Shown: positions 50,619-61,764 of the stretch, one piece after another
Numbering within the stretch: the first letter of the stretch is position 1
Layout of the letters: each line of letters starts with the position of its first letter
Assembly: GCF_027744825.2 (NCBI RefSeq)
Contig: NC_071340.1
Coordinates: 1,867,501 to 1,931,500 of the forward strand
DNA length: 64,000 nucleotides
DNA from: Synchiropus splendidus
Lineage: Eukaryota; Chordata; Actinopteri; Syngnathiformes; Callionymidae
Direction: 5' to 3'
Notes under the pieces: model-generated
Database searches by the model: none
What the model was told of the DNA's origin: nothing
What the model saw: only the letters and a program-made list of their open reading frames with translations
Made by a program: the position numbers and the translations under genes

Positions 50619-51556
50619 GAGTTTTTCCAAAGTTATCAACATTTTTATGTTTGGCGTTCCTGAATCGACCTTATCTCAGGCTGAAAACGAGTTTTCTGCA
50701 TTGTGCCATAACTTTGCAGAGAAGCTTCAGAACATGGAATTTTCACTGCCCACTATAGCAGAAAGGGTATTTCTAGTATTTGCACATCAAATATAAGCTG
50801 TCTGAAGTGTATTTCCAAAGTTATCAACATTTTATGTTTGGCGTTCCGAAACCCACCTTATCTCAGGTTGAAAATGGGTTTTCTGCTTCGTGCCATAACT
50901 TTGCAGGGAAGCTTCAGAACATGACATTTTCACATCCCACTACACCAGAAAGGGTCTTTCTAGTAGTTGCACATCAAATCCAAGCTGTCTGAAGTGTTTT
51001 TCCAAAGTCATCAACACTTTTATGTTTGGCGTTCCGGAATCAACATTATCTCGGGCTCTAAATGCGTTTTCTGCATTGTGCCATAACTTTGCTGGGAAGC
51101 TTCAGAACATGAAATTTTATCCTCCCACTATAACGGAAAGGGTCTTCTAGTAGTTACACATCAAATCTAAGCTGTCTGATGTGTTTTTCGAAAGTTATCA
51201 ACACTTTTATGTTTGGCGTTCCGGAATCGACCTTATCTCGGGCTCAATATGCGTTTTCTGCATTGTGCCATAACTTTGCTGGGAAGCTTCAGAACAAGAA
51301 ATTTTAAACTCCCACTATAGCAGAAAGGGTCTTTCTCGTAGTTGCACATCAAATCTAAGCTGTCTGAAGTGTTTTTCCAAAGTTATCAACATTTTTATGT
51401 TTGGCATTCCGGAACCCACCTTATCTGAGGCTGAAAACGTGTTTTCTGCATTCTGCCATAACATTGCAGGGAAGCCTCAAAACATGAAATTTTCACCTCC
51501 CACTATAGTATAAAGGATCTTTCTCGTAGTTGCACATCAAATCTAAGCTGTCTGAA
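50619..51556. repeat. 5-monomer tandem duplication II, copy B (938 bp)
   Basis: Near-perfect copy of 49,681-50,618. One difference I could see is 'cctcccactataacgg' here against 'cctccaactataacgg' in copy A. A join of GAAGAGTTTTTCC at 50,617 against GAAGTGTTTTTCC after 51,556 fixes the edges. The sequence source differs from the other two 5-monomer duplications. Confidence 0.9.
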
Positions 51557-51779
51557 GTGTTTTTCCAAAGTTATCAACATTTTTAAGTTTGGCGTTCCGG
51601 AATCGACCTTATCTCAGGCTGAAAACGCGTTTTACGCACTGTGCCATAAATTTGCAGGGAATCTTCAGAACATGAAATTTTCACCTGCCACTATAGCAGA
51701 AACGGTCTTTCTAGTAGTTGCACAGTAAATCTAAGCTGTCTGAAGTGTTTTTCCAAAGTTATCAACTTTTTTATGCTTG
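51557..51779. repeat. Ordinary satellite monomer before the deleted one
   Basis: One monomer plus a small part, with 'ttttaagtttggcg', 'acgcactgtgcc' and 'gttgcacagtaaatc'. It resembles about 52,440-52,660. Confidence 0.8.
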
Positions 51780-51923
51780 GCGTTCCGGAATCGACCTTAT
51801 CTCAGGCTTCAGAACATGAAATTTTCACCTCCCACTGTGCCAGAAACGGTCTTTGTAGTAGTTGCACATCAAATCTAAGCTGTCTGAAGTGTTTTTCTAA
51901 AGTTATCAACATTTTTATGTTTG
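51780..51923. repeat. Monomer with 44-bp internal deletion (144 bp)
   Basis: The distance between successive monomer starts is 144 bp here (51,780 to 51,924). Sequence runs TTATCTCAGGCT and then straight into TCAGAACATG, joining monomer position 29 to position 74. The tract GCT occurs at both edges (27-29 and 71-73), so the 44 bp between was lost with a 3-bp microhomology. The AACGCGTT, ATAACTTTG and GAAGCTTC elements are all removed or broken. The right side continues as an HOR-type series ('ccactgtgccag', 'gtgcgataaagttgc'), while the left side does not. Confidence 0.92.
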
Positions 51924-54900
51924 GCGTTCCGGAATCGACCTTATCTCAGGCTGAAAACGCGTTTTACGCATTGTGCGATAAAGTTGCAGGGAAGCTTCAG
52001 AACATGAAATTTGCATCTGCCACTATAGCAGAACTGGTCTTTCTAGTAGTTGCACATCAAATCTGAGCTGTCTGAAGTGTTTTTCTGAAGTCATCAACTT
52101 TTTTATGTATGGCCTTCCGGAATCGACCTTATCTCAGCCTGAAAACGAGTTTCTGCATTGTACCACAACTTTCCAGGGAAGCTTCAGAACATGAAATTTT
52201 CACTTCCAACTATAGCAGAAAGGGTCTTTGGAGTAGTTGCACATCAAATCTAAGCTGTCTGCAGTGTTTTTCCAAAGTTATCACCATTTTTATGTTTGGC
52301 GTTCCGGAATCGACCTTTTCTCAGGCTAAAAACCCGTTTTCTGCATTGTGCCAAAACTTTGCAGGTAAGCTTCAGAACATGAAAATTTCACCTCCCACTA
52401 AAGTAGAAATGGTCTTTCCAGTAGTTGCACATAAAATCTAAGCTGCCTGAAGTGTTTTTCAAAAGTTATCAACATTTTTATGTTTGGCGTTCCGGAATCG
52501 ACCTTATCTCAGGCTGAAAACGCGTTTTACGCACTGTGCCATAAATTTGCAGGGAATCTTCAGAACATGAAATTTTCACCTGCCACTATAGCAGAAACGG
52601 ACTTTCTCGTAGTTGCACTTTAAATCTAAGCTGTCTGAAGTTTTTTTCCAAAGTTATCAACTTTTTTATGCTTGGCGTTCCGGAATCGACCTTATCTCAG
52701 GCTGAAAACACGCTTTTCGCATTATGCCATAACTTTGCAGGGAAGCTTCAGAACATGAAATTTTCACCTCCCATTATATCAGAAAAGGTCTTTCTAGTAG
52801 TTGCACATCAAATCTAAGCTGTCTGAAGTGTTTTTCCAAAGTTATCAACATTTTTATGTTTGGCGTTCCGGAATCGACCTTATCTCAGGCTGAAAACGCG
52901 TTTTACGCATTGTGCCATTACTTTGCGGGGAAGTTTCAGAACATGGAATTTTCACTACCCACTATAGCAGAAAGGGTCTTTCTAGTATTTGCACATCAAA
53001 TCTAAGGTGTCTGAAGTGTATTTCGAAAGTTATCAACATTTTTATGTTTGGCGTTCTAGAACCCACCTTATCTCAGGCTGAAAATGTGTTTTCTGCATCG
53101 TGCCATAACTTTGCAGGGAAGCTTCAGAACATGACATTTTCACCTCACACCATAGCAGAAATGGTCTTTCTAACAGTTGCACATCAAATCTAAGCTGTCT
53201 GAAGTGTTTTTCCAAAGTTATCAACATTCTTATGTTTGGCGTTTCGGAACCCACCTTATGTCAGGCTGAAAATGTGTTTTCTGCATTGTGCCATAACTTT
53301 GCAGGGAAGCTTAAGAACATTAAATTTTCACCTCCCACCATAGCAGAAATGGTCTTTCTAACAGTTGCACATCAAATCTAAGCTGTCTGAAGTGTTTTTC
53401 CATAGTTATCAACATTCTTATGTTTGGCGTTTCGGAACCCACCTTATGTCAGGCTGAAAATGCGTTTTCTGCATTGTGCCATAACTTTGCAGAGAAGCTT
53501 CAGAACATGAAATTTTCACCTCCCACTGTGCCAGATACGGTCTTTCTAGTAGTTGCACATCAAATCTAAGCTGTCTGAAGTGTTTTTCTAAAGTTATCAA
53601 CATTTTTATGTTTGGCGTACCGGAATCGACCTTATCTCAGCCTGAAAACGAGTTTTCTGCATTGTACCATAACTTTCCAGGGAAGCTTCAGAACATGAAA
53701 TTTTCACTTCCCACTATAGCAGAAAGGGTCTTTCGAGTAGGTGCACATCAAATCTAAGCTGTCTGCAGTGTTTTTCCAAAGTTATCAACATTTTTATGCT
53801 TGGCGTTCCGGAATCGACCTTATCTCAGGCTGAAAACGCTTTTTCCGCATTATGCCATAAATTCGCAGGGAAGCTTCAAAACATGAAATTTTCACCTGCC
53901 ACTATAGCAGAAATGGTCTTTCTAGTAGGTGCACATCAAAATCTAAGCTGTCTGCAGTGTTTTTCCAAAGTTATCAACTATTTTATGTTTGGCGTTCCGG
54001 AACCGTCCTTATCGCAGGCTGAAAACGCGTTTTTCGCATTGTGCCATAACTTTGCAGGGAAGATTCAGAACATGAAATTTTCACTACCCACTATAGCAGA
54101 AAGGGTATTTCTGGTATTTGCACATCAAATCTATGCTGTCTGAAGTGTATTTCGAAAGTTATCAACTTTTTTATGTATGGCGTTCCGGAATCGACCTTAT
54201 CTCAGCCTGATAACGAGTTTTCTGCATTGTACCATAACTTTGCAGGGAAGCTTCAGAACACGAAATTTTCACCTCCCACTATAGCAGAAACGGTCTTTCT
54301 CGTAGTTGCACATCAAATCTAAGCTGTCAGAAGTGTTTTTCCAAAGTTATCAACATTTTTGTGTTTAGCGTTCCGGAACCCACCTTATCTCAGCCTGAAA
54401 ACGCGTTTTCTGTATTGTGCCATAACTTTGCAGGGAAGCTTCACAACATGACATTTTCATCTCCCACTATAGCACGAAGGGTCTTTCTAGTAGTTGCACA
54501 ACCAATCTTAGCTGTCTGAAGTGTTTTTCCAAAGTTATCAACATTTTTATGTTTGGCTTTCCGGAATAGACCTTATCTCAGGCTGAAAACGCGTTTTCTG
54601 CATTGTGCCATAACTTTGCAGGGAAGCATCAAAACATGAATTTTTCACCTCCCACAATTGCAGAAAGGGTCTTTCTCGTAGTTGCACATCAAATCTAAGC
54701 TGTCAGAAGTGTTTTTCCAAAGTTATCAACATTTTTGTGTTTAGCGTTCCGGAACCCACCTTATCTCAGCCTGAATATGCGTTTTCTGTATTGTGCCATA
54801 ACTTTGCAGGGAAGCATCATGACATAAAATTTTCACCTCCCACTAACGTAGAAATGGTCTTTCTAGTAGTTGCACATCAAATCTAAGCTGTCTGCAGTGT

Positions 54901-55860
54901 TCTTCCAAAGTTATCAACTTTTTTATGTTTGGCGTTCCGGAACCGACCTTATCTCAGGCTGAAAGCGCTTTTTACGCATTGTGCCAGAACTTTGCAGGGA
55001 AGCTTCAGAACATGAAATTTGCACCTGCCACTATAGCAGAACTGGTCTTTCTAGTAGTTGCACATCAAATCTAAGCTGTCTGAAGTGTTTTTCCAAAGTT
55101 ATCAACATATTTATGTTTGGCGTTCCGGAATCGACCTTATCTCAGGCTGAAAAGGCGTTTTCCGCATTATGCTATAAATTCGCAGGGAAGCTTCAAAACA
55201 TGAAATTTTCACCTGCCACTATAGCAGAACTGGTCTTTCTAGTCGTTGCACATCAAATCTAAGCTGTCTAAAGTGTTTTTCCAAAATTATCAACTTTTTT
55301 ATGTTTGGCGTTCCGGAACCGACCTTATCTCAGGCTGAAAACGCGTTTTACGCATTGTGCCATATCTTTGCAGGGAAGCTTCAGAACATGAAATTTTCAC
55401 TTCCCACTATATCAGAAAGAGTCTTTCTAGTAGTTGCACATCAAATCTAAACTGTCTGAAGTGTTTTTCCAAAGTTATCAACATTTTTATGTTTGGCGTT
55501 CCAGAATCGATCTTATCTCAGGCTAAAAATGTGTTTTCTGCATTGTGCTATAACTTTGAATTGAAGGTTCAGAACATGAAATTTTCACATCCCACTATAG
55601 CAGAAAGGCTCTTTCAAGTAGTTGCACATCAAATCTAAGCTGTCTGAAGTGTATTTCCAAAGTTATCAACACTTTTATGTTTGGCTTTCCGGAATCGACC
55701 TTATCTCAGGCTGAAAACGCGTTTTACGCATTTTGCCATAAATTTACAGGGAAGCTTCAGAACATGAAATTTTCACCTGCCACGATAGCAGAACTGGTCT
55801 TTCTCGTAGTTGCAGATCAAATCTAAGCTGTCTGAAGTGTTTTCCCAAAGTTATCAACAT
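51924..55860. repeat. Mosaic satellite monomers
   Basis: About 21 monomers assembled from types seen elsewhere: an HOR tail at 51.92-52.25 kb, 'ctaaaaacccgtttt' at about 52,325, 'cattactttgcgggg' at about 52,917, HOR-like 'ccactgtgccag' at about 53,523, and paired monomers with 'tttttgtgtttagcg' at about 54,355 and 54,732. The 55,357-55,640 pair resembles 49,013-49,294. Short indels are present, for example 'catcaaaatctaagc' near 53,934. No gene, RNA gene or mobile element is visible. Confidence 0.82.
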
Positions 55861-57541
55861 TTTTATGTTTGGCGTTTCGGAACCCATCTTATTTCAGGCT
55901 GAAAATGCGTTTTCTGCATTGTGCCATAACTTTGCAGGGAAGATTCAGAACATGAAATTTTCACCTCCAACTATAGCAGAAAGGGTCTTTCTAGTAGTTG
56001 CACATCAAATCTAAGCTGTCTGAAGTGTTTTTCCAAAGTTATCAACATTTTTATGTTTGGTGTTCCGGAATCTACCTTTTCTCAGGCTAAAAACGCGTTT
56101 TCTTCATTGTGCCATAAATTTGCAGGGAAGCTTCAGAACATGAAATTTTCACCTCCCACTATAGCAGAAAGCGTCTATCTAGTAGTTGCACATCAAATCT
56201 AAGCTGTCTGAAGTGTTTTTCAAAAGCTATCAACATTTTTATATTTGGCGCTGTGGAATCGACCTTATCTCAGCCCGAAAACGCGTTTTACATATTTTGC
56301 CATAACTTTGCAGGGAAGCTTCAGAACATTAAATTTTAACATCCCACTATAGCAGAAAGGGTCTTTCTAGTAGTTGCACACCAAATCTAAGCTGTCTGAA
56401 GTGTTTTTCCAAAGTTATCAACATTCTTATGTTTGGCGTTTCGGAATCAACCTTATCTCAGGCTGAAAACGCGTTATACGCATTGTGCCATAACTTTGCA
56501 GGAAAGCTTCAGAACATGAAATTTTCAACTCCCACTATAGCAGAAAGGGTCTTTCTAGTAGTTGCACATCAAATCTAAGCTGTCTGAAGTGTTTTTCCAA
56601 AGTTATCAATATTTTTATGTTTGGCGTTCCGGAATCGACCTTATCTCAGGCTGAAAACGCGTTTCCTGCATTGTGGCATAACTTTGCAGGGAAGCTTCAG
56701 AACATGAAATTTTCACCTCCCACTATAGCAGAAAGGGTCTTTCTAGTAGTTGCACATCAAATGTAAGCTGTCTGAAGTGTTTTTCCAAAGTTATCAACAT
56801 TTTCATGTTTGGCGTTCTGGAACCCACCTTATCTCAGCCTGAAAACGCGTTTTACATATTTTGCCATAACTTTGCAGGGAAGCTTCAGAACATGAAATTT
56901 TAACATCCCACTATAGCAGAAAGGGTCTTTCTAGTAGTTGCACATCAAATCTAAGCTGTCTGAATTGTTTTTCCAAAGTTATCAACATTTTTATGTTTGG
57001 CGTTTCGGAACTCACCTTATGCCAGGCTGAAAATGCGTTTTCTGCATTGTGCCATAACTTTGCAGGGAAGTTCCAGAAAATGAAATTTTCACCTCCCACT
57101 ATAGCAGAAAGGGTTTTTCTAGTAGTTGCCCATCAAATCTAAGCAGTCTGAAGAGTATTTAGAAAGTTATCAACATTTTTACATTTGGTGTTCTAGAACC
57201 CATCTTATGTCAGGCTGAAAATGCGTTTTCTGCATTGTGCCATAACTTTGCAGGGAAGCTTCAGAACATGAAATTTTAACCTCCCACTATAGCAGAAAGG
57301 GTCTTTCTAGTAGTTGCACATCAAATCTAAGCTGTCTGAAGTGTTTTTCCAAAGTTATCAACATTTTTATGTTTGGCGTTCCGAAACCCACCTTATCTCA
57401 GCCTGAAAACATGTTTTCTGCTTTGTGGCATAACTTTGCAGGGAAGCTTCAGAACATGAATTTTTCACATCCCACTGTAGCAAAAAGGTTATTTCTAGCA
57501 GTTGCAGATCAAATCTAAGCTGTCTGAAGTGTTTTTCCAAA
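55861..57541. repeat. Mosaic block with left-end-type patch
   Basis: About nine monomers. 55.86-56.26 kb follows the 7.4-kb duplication types ('tcggaacccatcttatttc', 'ggtgttccggaatctacc', 'aaaagctatcaac'). About 56,268-56,950 switches to variants of the first 7 kb (CAGCCCGAAAACGCG, 'tttacatattttgcc', 'gttatcaatattttt', 'attgtggcataac', CATTTTCATGTTTGG). 57.1-57.5 kb returns to 7.4-kb-duplication types ('gaagagtatttagaaag', 'ctgctttgtggcataac'). Confidence 0.82.
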
Positions 57542-58323
57542 GCTATCAACATTTTTATGTTTGGCGCTGTGGAATCGACGTTATCTCAGGCTGAAAACGC
57601 GTTTTACGCATTGTGCCATTACTTTGCAGGGAAGCTTCAGAACAGGGAATTTTCATTACCCACTATAGCAGAAAGGGTCTTTCTAGTATTTGCACATCAA
57701 ATCTAAGCTGTCTGAAATGTATTTCGAAAGTTATAAACATTTTTATGGTTCGCGTTCCGGAATCGACCTTATCACAGGCTGAAAACGCGTTTTACGCATT
57801 GTGCCATAATTTTGCAGGGAAGCTTCAGAACATGAAAATTTCACCTCCCACTATAGCAGAAAGGGTTTTTTCTAGTAGTTGCACATCAAATCTAAGCTGT
57901 CTGAAGTGTTTTTCCAAAGTTATCAACACTTTTATGTTTGGCGTTCCGGAATCGACCTTGTCTCAGGCTGAAAACGTGTTTTCTGCATTGTGCCATAACT
58001 TTGCAGGGAAGCTTCAGAACATGGATTTTTCACATCCCACTCTAGCAGAAAGGGTCTTTCTAGTATTCGCACATCAAATCTAAGCTGTCTGAGGTGTTTT
58101 TCCAAAGTTATCAACATTTTAATGTTTGGCGTTCCGGAACTCACCTTATCTCAGGCTGAAAACGCGTTTTCTGCTTTTTGCCATAACTTTGCAGGGAAGC
58201 TTCAGCACATGACATTTTCACCTCCCACTACAGCAGAAAGGGTCTTTCTAGTAGTTGCACATCAAATCTAAGCTGTTTGAGGTGTTTTTAGAAAGTTATC
58301 AACATTTTTATGTTTGGCGTTCC
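57542..58323. repeat. 6-monomer-offset duplication, copy A (782 bp)
   Basis: Matches 58,672-59,453 at an offset of 1,130 bp (6 x 188 + 2). Shared marks include 'gctatcaacatttttatg', 'cagaacagggaattttc', 'gaaatgtatttcg', 'tttttatggttcgcg', 'aagggttttttctag' (one extra base), 'ccactctagcag' and 'gctttttgcc'. The extra base restores frame across a monomer boundary and creates a 156-codon open frame (57,613-58,083). I regard this as incidental. Confidence 0.88.
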
Positions 58324-58671
58324 GTAATCCACCTTGTCTCAGGCTGAAAACGCGTTTTTTCGCATTATGCCATAAATTCGCTGGGAAGCTTCAGAACATG
58401 AAATTTTCACCTGCCACTATAGCAGAAATGGTCTTTCTAGTAGTTACACATCAAATCTAAGCTGTCTGAAGTGTTTTTCCAAAGTTATCAACATTTTTAT
58501 GTTTGGTGTTCCGGAATCTACCTTTTCTCAGGCTAAAAACGCGTTTTCTTCATTGTGCCATAAATTTGCAGGGAAGCTTCAGAACATGAAATTTTCACCT
58601 CCCACTATAGCAGAAAGCGTCTATCTAGTAGTTGCACATCAAATCTAAGCTGTCTGAAGTGTTTTTCAAAA
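58324..58671. repeat. Cassette-type monomers between the 6-mer copies
   Basis: About two monomers: 'gttccgtaatccaccttg', 'tttttcgcattatgcc', 'ggtgttccggaatctacc', 'gcgtctatctagtag'. They match the series at 56,040-56,260 at an offset of about 2,446 bp (13 monomers) and resemble the three-monomer cassette at 42.8 kb. Confidence 0.82.
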
Positions 58672-59453
58672 GCTATCAACATTTTTATGTTTGGCGCTGA
58701 GGAATCGACCTTATCTCAGGCTGAAAACGCGTTTTACGCATTGTGCCATTACTTTGCAGGGAAGCTTCAGAACAGGGAATTTTCATTACCCACTATAGCA
58801 GAAAGGGTCTTTCTAGTATTTGCACATCAAATCTAAGCTGTCTGAAATGTATTTCGAAAGTTATAAACATTTTTATGGTTCGCGTTCCGGAATCGACCTT
58901 ATCACAGGCTGAAAACGCGTTTTACGCCTTGTGCCATAATTTTGCAGGGAAGCTTCAGAACATGAAAATTTCACCTCCCACTATAGCAGAAAGGGTTTTT
59001 TCTAGTAGTTGCACATCAAATCTAAGCTGTCTGAAGTGTTTTTCCAAAGTTATCAACACTTTTATGTTTGGCGTTCCGGAATCGACCTTGTCTCAGGCTG
59101 AAAACGTGTTTTCTGCATTGTGCCATAACTTTGCAGGGAAGCTTCAGAACATGGATTTTTCACATCCCACTCTAGCAGAAAGGGTCTTTCTAGTATTCGC
59201 ACATCAAATCTAAGCTGTCTGAGGTGTTTTTCCAAAGTTATCAACATTTTAATGTTTGGCGTTCCGGAACTCACCTTATCTCAGGCTGAAAACGCGTTTT
59301 CTGCTTTTTGCCATAACTTTGCAGGGAAGCTTCAGCACATGACATTTTCACCTCCCACTACAGCAGAAAGGGTCTTTCTAGTAGTTGCACATCAAATCTA
59401 AGCTGTTTGAAGTGTTTTTAGAAAGTTATCAACATTTTTATGTTTGGCGTTCC
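58672..59453. repeat. 6-monomer-offset duplication, copy B (782 bp)
   Basis: Second copy of 57,542-58,323, with a few changes (GGCGCTGAGG against GGCGCTGTGG; 'acgccttgtgcc' against 'acgcattgtgcc'). It carries the same 156-codon open frame (58,743-59,213) for the same reason. Homology ends near 59,453, where copy A continues GTTCCGTAATCC and this copy GTTCCGGAACCC. Confidence 0.88.
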
Positions 59454-60386
59454 GGAACCCACCTTATGTCAGGCTGAAATTGCGTTTTCTGCATTGTGCC
59501 ATAACTTTGCAGGGAAGCTTCAGAACATGAAATTTTCACCTCCCACCATAGCAGAAATGGTCTTTCTAGTAGTTGCACATCAAATCTAAGCTGTCTGCAG
59601 TCTTTTTCCAAAGTTATCAACATTTTTATGCTTCGCGTTCCGGAATCGACCTTATCTCAGGCTGAAAACGCGTTTTAAGCATTGTGCCATAATTTTGCAG
59701 GGAAGCTTCAGAACATGAAATTTTCACCTCTCACTATATCAGAAAGAGTCTTTCTAGTAGTTGCACATCAAATCTAATCTGTCTGAAGTGTTTTTCCAAA
59801 GTTATCAACATTTTTATGGTTGGCGTTCCGGAATCGACCTTATCTCTGGCTGATAACGCGTTTTCTGCATTGTGCCATGACTTTGCAGGGAAGCTTCAGA
59901 ACATGAAAATTTCACTTCCCCTTATAGCAGAAAGGGTCTTTCTAGTAGTTGCACATCAAATCTAAGCTGTCCGAAGTGTTTTTCAAAAGTTATCAACATT
60001 TCTATGTTTGGCGTTCCGGAATCCACCTTATCTCAGGCTGAAAACTTGTTTTCTGCATTGTGCCATAACTTTGCAGGTAAGCTTCAGAACATGAAATTTT
60101 CACTACCCACTATAGCAGAAAGGGTCTTTCTAGTAGCTGCACATCCAATCTTAGCTATCTGAAGTGTTTTTCCAAAGTTATCAACATTTTTATGTTTGGC
60201 GTTCCGGAATCGACCTTATCTCAGGCTGAAAACGCGTTTTCTGCATTGTGCCATAACTTTGCATGGAAGCTTCAGAACATGAAAATTTCACTTCCCATTA
60301 TAGCAGAAAGGGTCTTTCTAGTAGTTGCACATCAAATCTAAGCTGTCTGAAGTGTTATTCCAAAGTTATCCACATTTTTATGTTTG
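59447..60386. repeat. 5-monomer tandem duplication III, copy A (940 bp)
   Basis: Unit of five monomers. Marks include 'gaaattgcgttttctgc', 'tttttatgcttcgcg', 'cctctcactatatcag', 'tttttatggttggcg', 'cttccccttatagcag', 'tttctatgtttggcg', 'agctgcacatccaatc', 'ctttgcatggaagc' and 'gtgttattccaaagttatcc'. It is followed directly by a second copy. Confidence 0.9.
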
Positions 60387-61325
60387 GCGCTCCGGAACCC
60401 ACCTTATGTCAGGCTGAAATTGCGTTTTCTGCATTGTGCCATAACTTTGCAGGGAAGCTTCAGAACATGAAATTTTCACCTCCCACCATAGCAGAAATGG
60501 CCTTTCTAGTAGTTGCACATCAAATCTAAGCTGTCTGCAGTCTTTTTCCAAAGTTATCAACATTTTTATGCTTCGCGTTCCGGAATCGACCTTATCTCAC
60601 GCTGAAAACGCGTTTTACGCATTGTGCCATAATTTTGCAGGGTAGCTTCAGAACATGAATTTTCACCTCTCACTATATCAGAAAGAGTATTTCTAGTAGT
60701 TGCACATCAAATCTAAGCTGTCTGAAGTGTTTTTCCAAAGTCATCAACATTTTTATGGTTGGCGTACCGGAATCGACCTTATCTCAGGCTGATAACGCGT
60801 TTTCTGCATTGTGCCATGACTTTGCAGGGAAGCTTCAGAACATGACAATTTCACTTCCCCTTATAGCAGAAAGGGTCTTTCTAGTAGTTGCACATCAAAT
60901 CTAAGCTGTCTGAAGTGTTTTTCAAAAGTTATCAATATTTCTATGTTTGGCGTTCCGGAATCCACCTTATCTCAGGCTGAAAACTCGTTTTCTGCATTGT
61001 GCCATAACTTTGCAGGTAAGCTTCAGAACATGAAATTTTAACTACCCACTATAGCAGAAAGGGTCTTTCTAGTAGCTGCACATCCAATCTTAGCTGTCTG
61101 AAGTGTTTTTCCAAAGTTATCAACATTTTTATGTTTGGCGTTCCGGAATCGACCTTATCTCAGGCTGAAAACGCGTTTTCTGCATTGTGCCATAACTTTG
61201 CATGGAAGCTTCAGAACATGAAAATTTCACTTCCCATTATAGCAGAAAGGGTCTTTCTAGTAGTTGCACATCAAATCTAAGCTGTCTGAAGTGTTATTCC
61301 AAAGTTATCCACATTTTTATGTTTG
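60387..61325. repeat. 5-monomer tandem duplication III, copy B (939 bp)
   Basis: Copy of 59,447-60,386, one base shorter because of 'gaacatgaattttcacc' at about 60,652. Other small differences include 'ctcacgctg' for 'ctcaggctg' at about 60,597 and 'aactcgttttc' for 'aacttgttttc'. More differences are visible here than in duplications I and II, so it is probably somewhat older. Confidence 0.88.
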
Positions 61326-61513
61326 GCGTTCCGGAATACACCTTCTCTCAGGCTGAAATTGCGTTTTCTGCATTGTGCCATAACTTTGCAGGGAACCTTC
61401 AGAACATGAAATTCTCACCTCCCACTATAGCAGAAAGGGTCTTTCTGGTATTTGCATTTCAAATCTAAGCTGTCTGAAGTGTATTTCCATAGTTATCAAC
61501 ATTTTTATGTTTG
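61326..61513. repeat. Ordinary satellite monomer
   Basis: One full monomer of 188 bp with GGAATACACC, 'cttctctcagg' and 'gtatttgcatttcaaatc' variants. Confidence 0.82.
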
Positions 61514-61764
61514 GCGTTCTAGAACCCACCTGACCTCAGGCTGAAAATGCGTTTTCTGCATTGCGCCATAACTTTGCAGCGAAGCTTCAAGACATGAAGT
61601 TTTCACCTCCCACTATAGCAGAAAGGGTCTTTCTTGTAGTTGCACAAGCTTCAGAACATGGAATTTTCACTACCCACTATACCAGATAGGGTCTTTCTAG
61701 TAGTTGCACATCAAATCAAGCTGTCTGAAGTTTTTTTCCAAAGTTATCAACATTTTTACGTTTG
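61514..61764. repeat. Monomer with ~64-bp internal partial duplication (251 bp)
   Basis: Successive monomer starts are 251 bp apart. The sequence runs normally to TAGTTGCACA (position 133, about 61,646), then returns to AGCTTCAGAACATG (position 70) and reads through positions 70-133 a second time before finishing. The two passes differ ('aagttttcacctccc' then 'ggaattttcactaccc'), so the second pass came from another monomer rather than a simple local copy. One base is missing in 'aaatcaagctg', which accounts for +63 rather than +64. Confidence 0.9.

Noticed and set aside
57613..59213. Two identical 156-codon open frames (57,613-58,083 and 58,743-59,213), the longest in the window.
   Set aside because: An extra T in 'aagggttttttctag' keeps the frame open across two monomers. 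The frames are copies because they lie in a duplicated block. They look like two satellite translations joined, not a protein.
60361..61320. TTATCCACA at about 60,367 and 61,306, identical to the bacterial DnaA box.
   Set aside because: It is a one-base variant of the TTATCAACA found in most monomers of a eukaryotic-type satellite, and occurs twice only because of a duplication.
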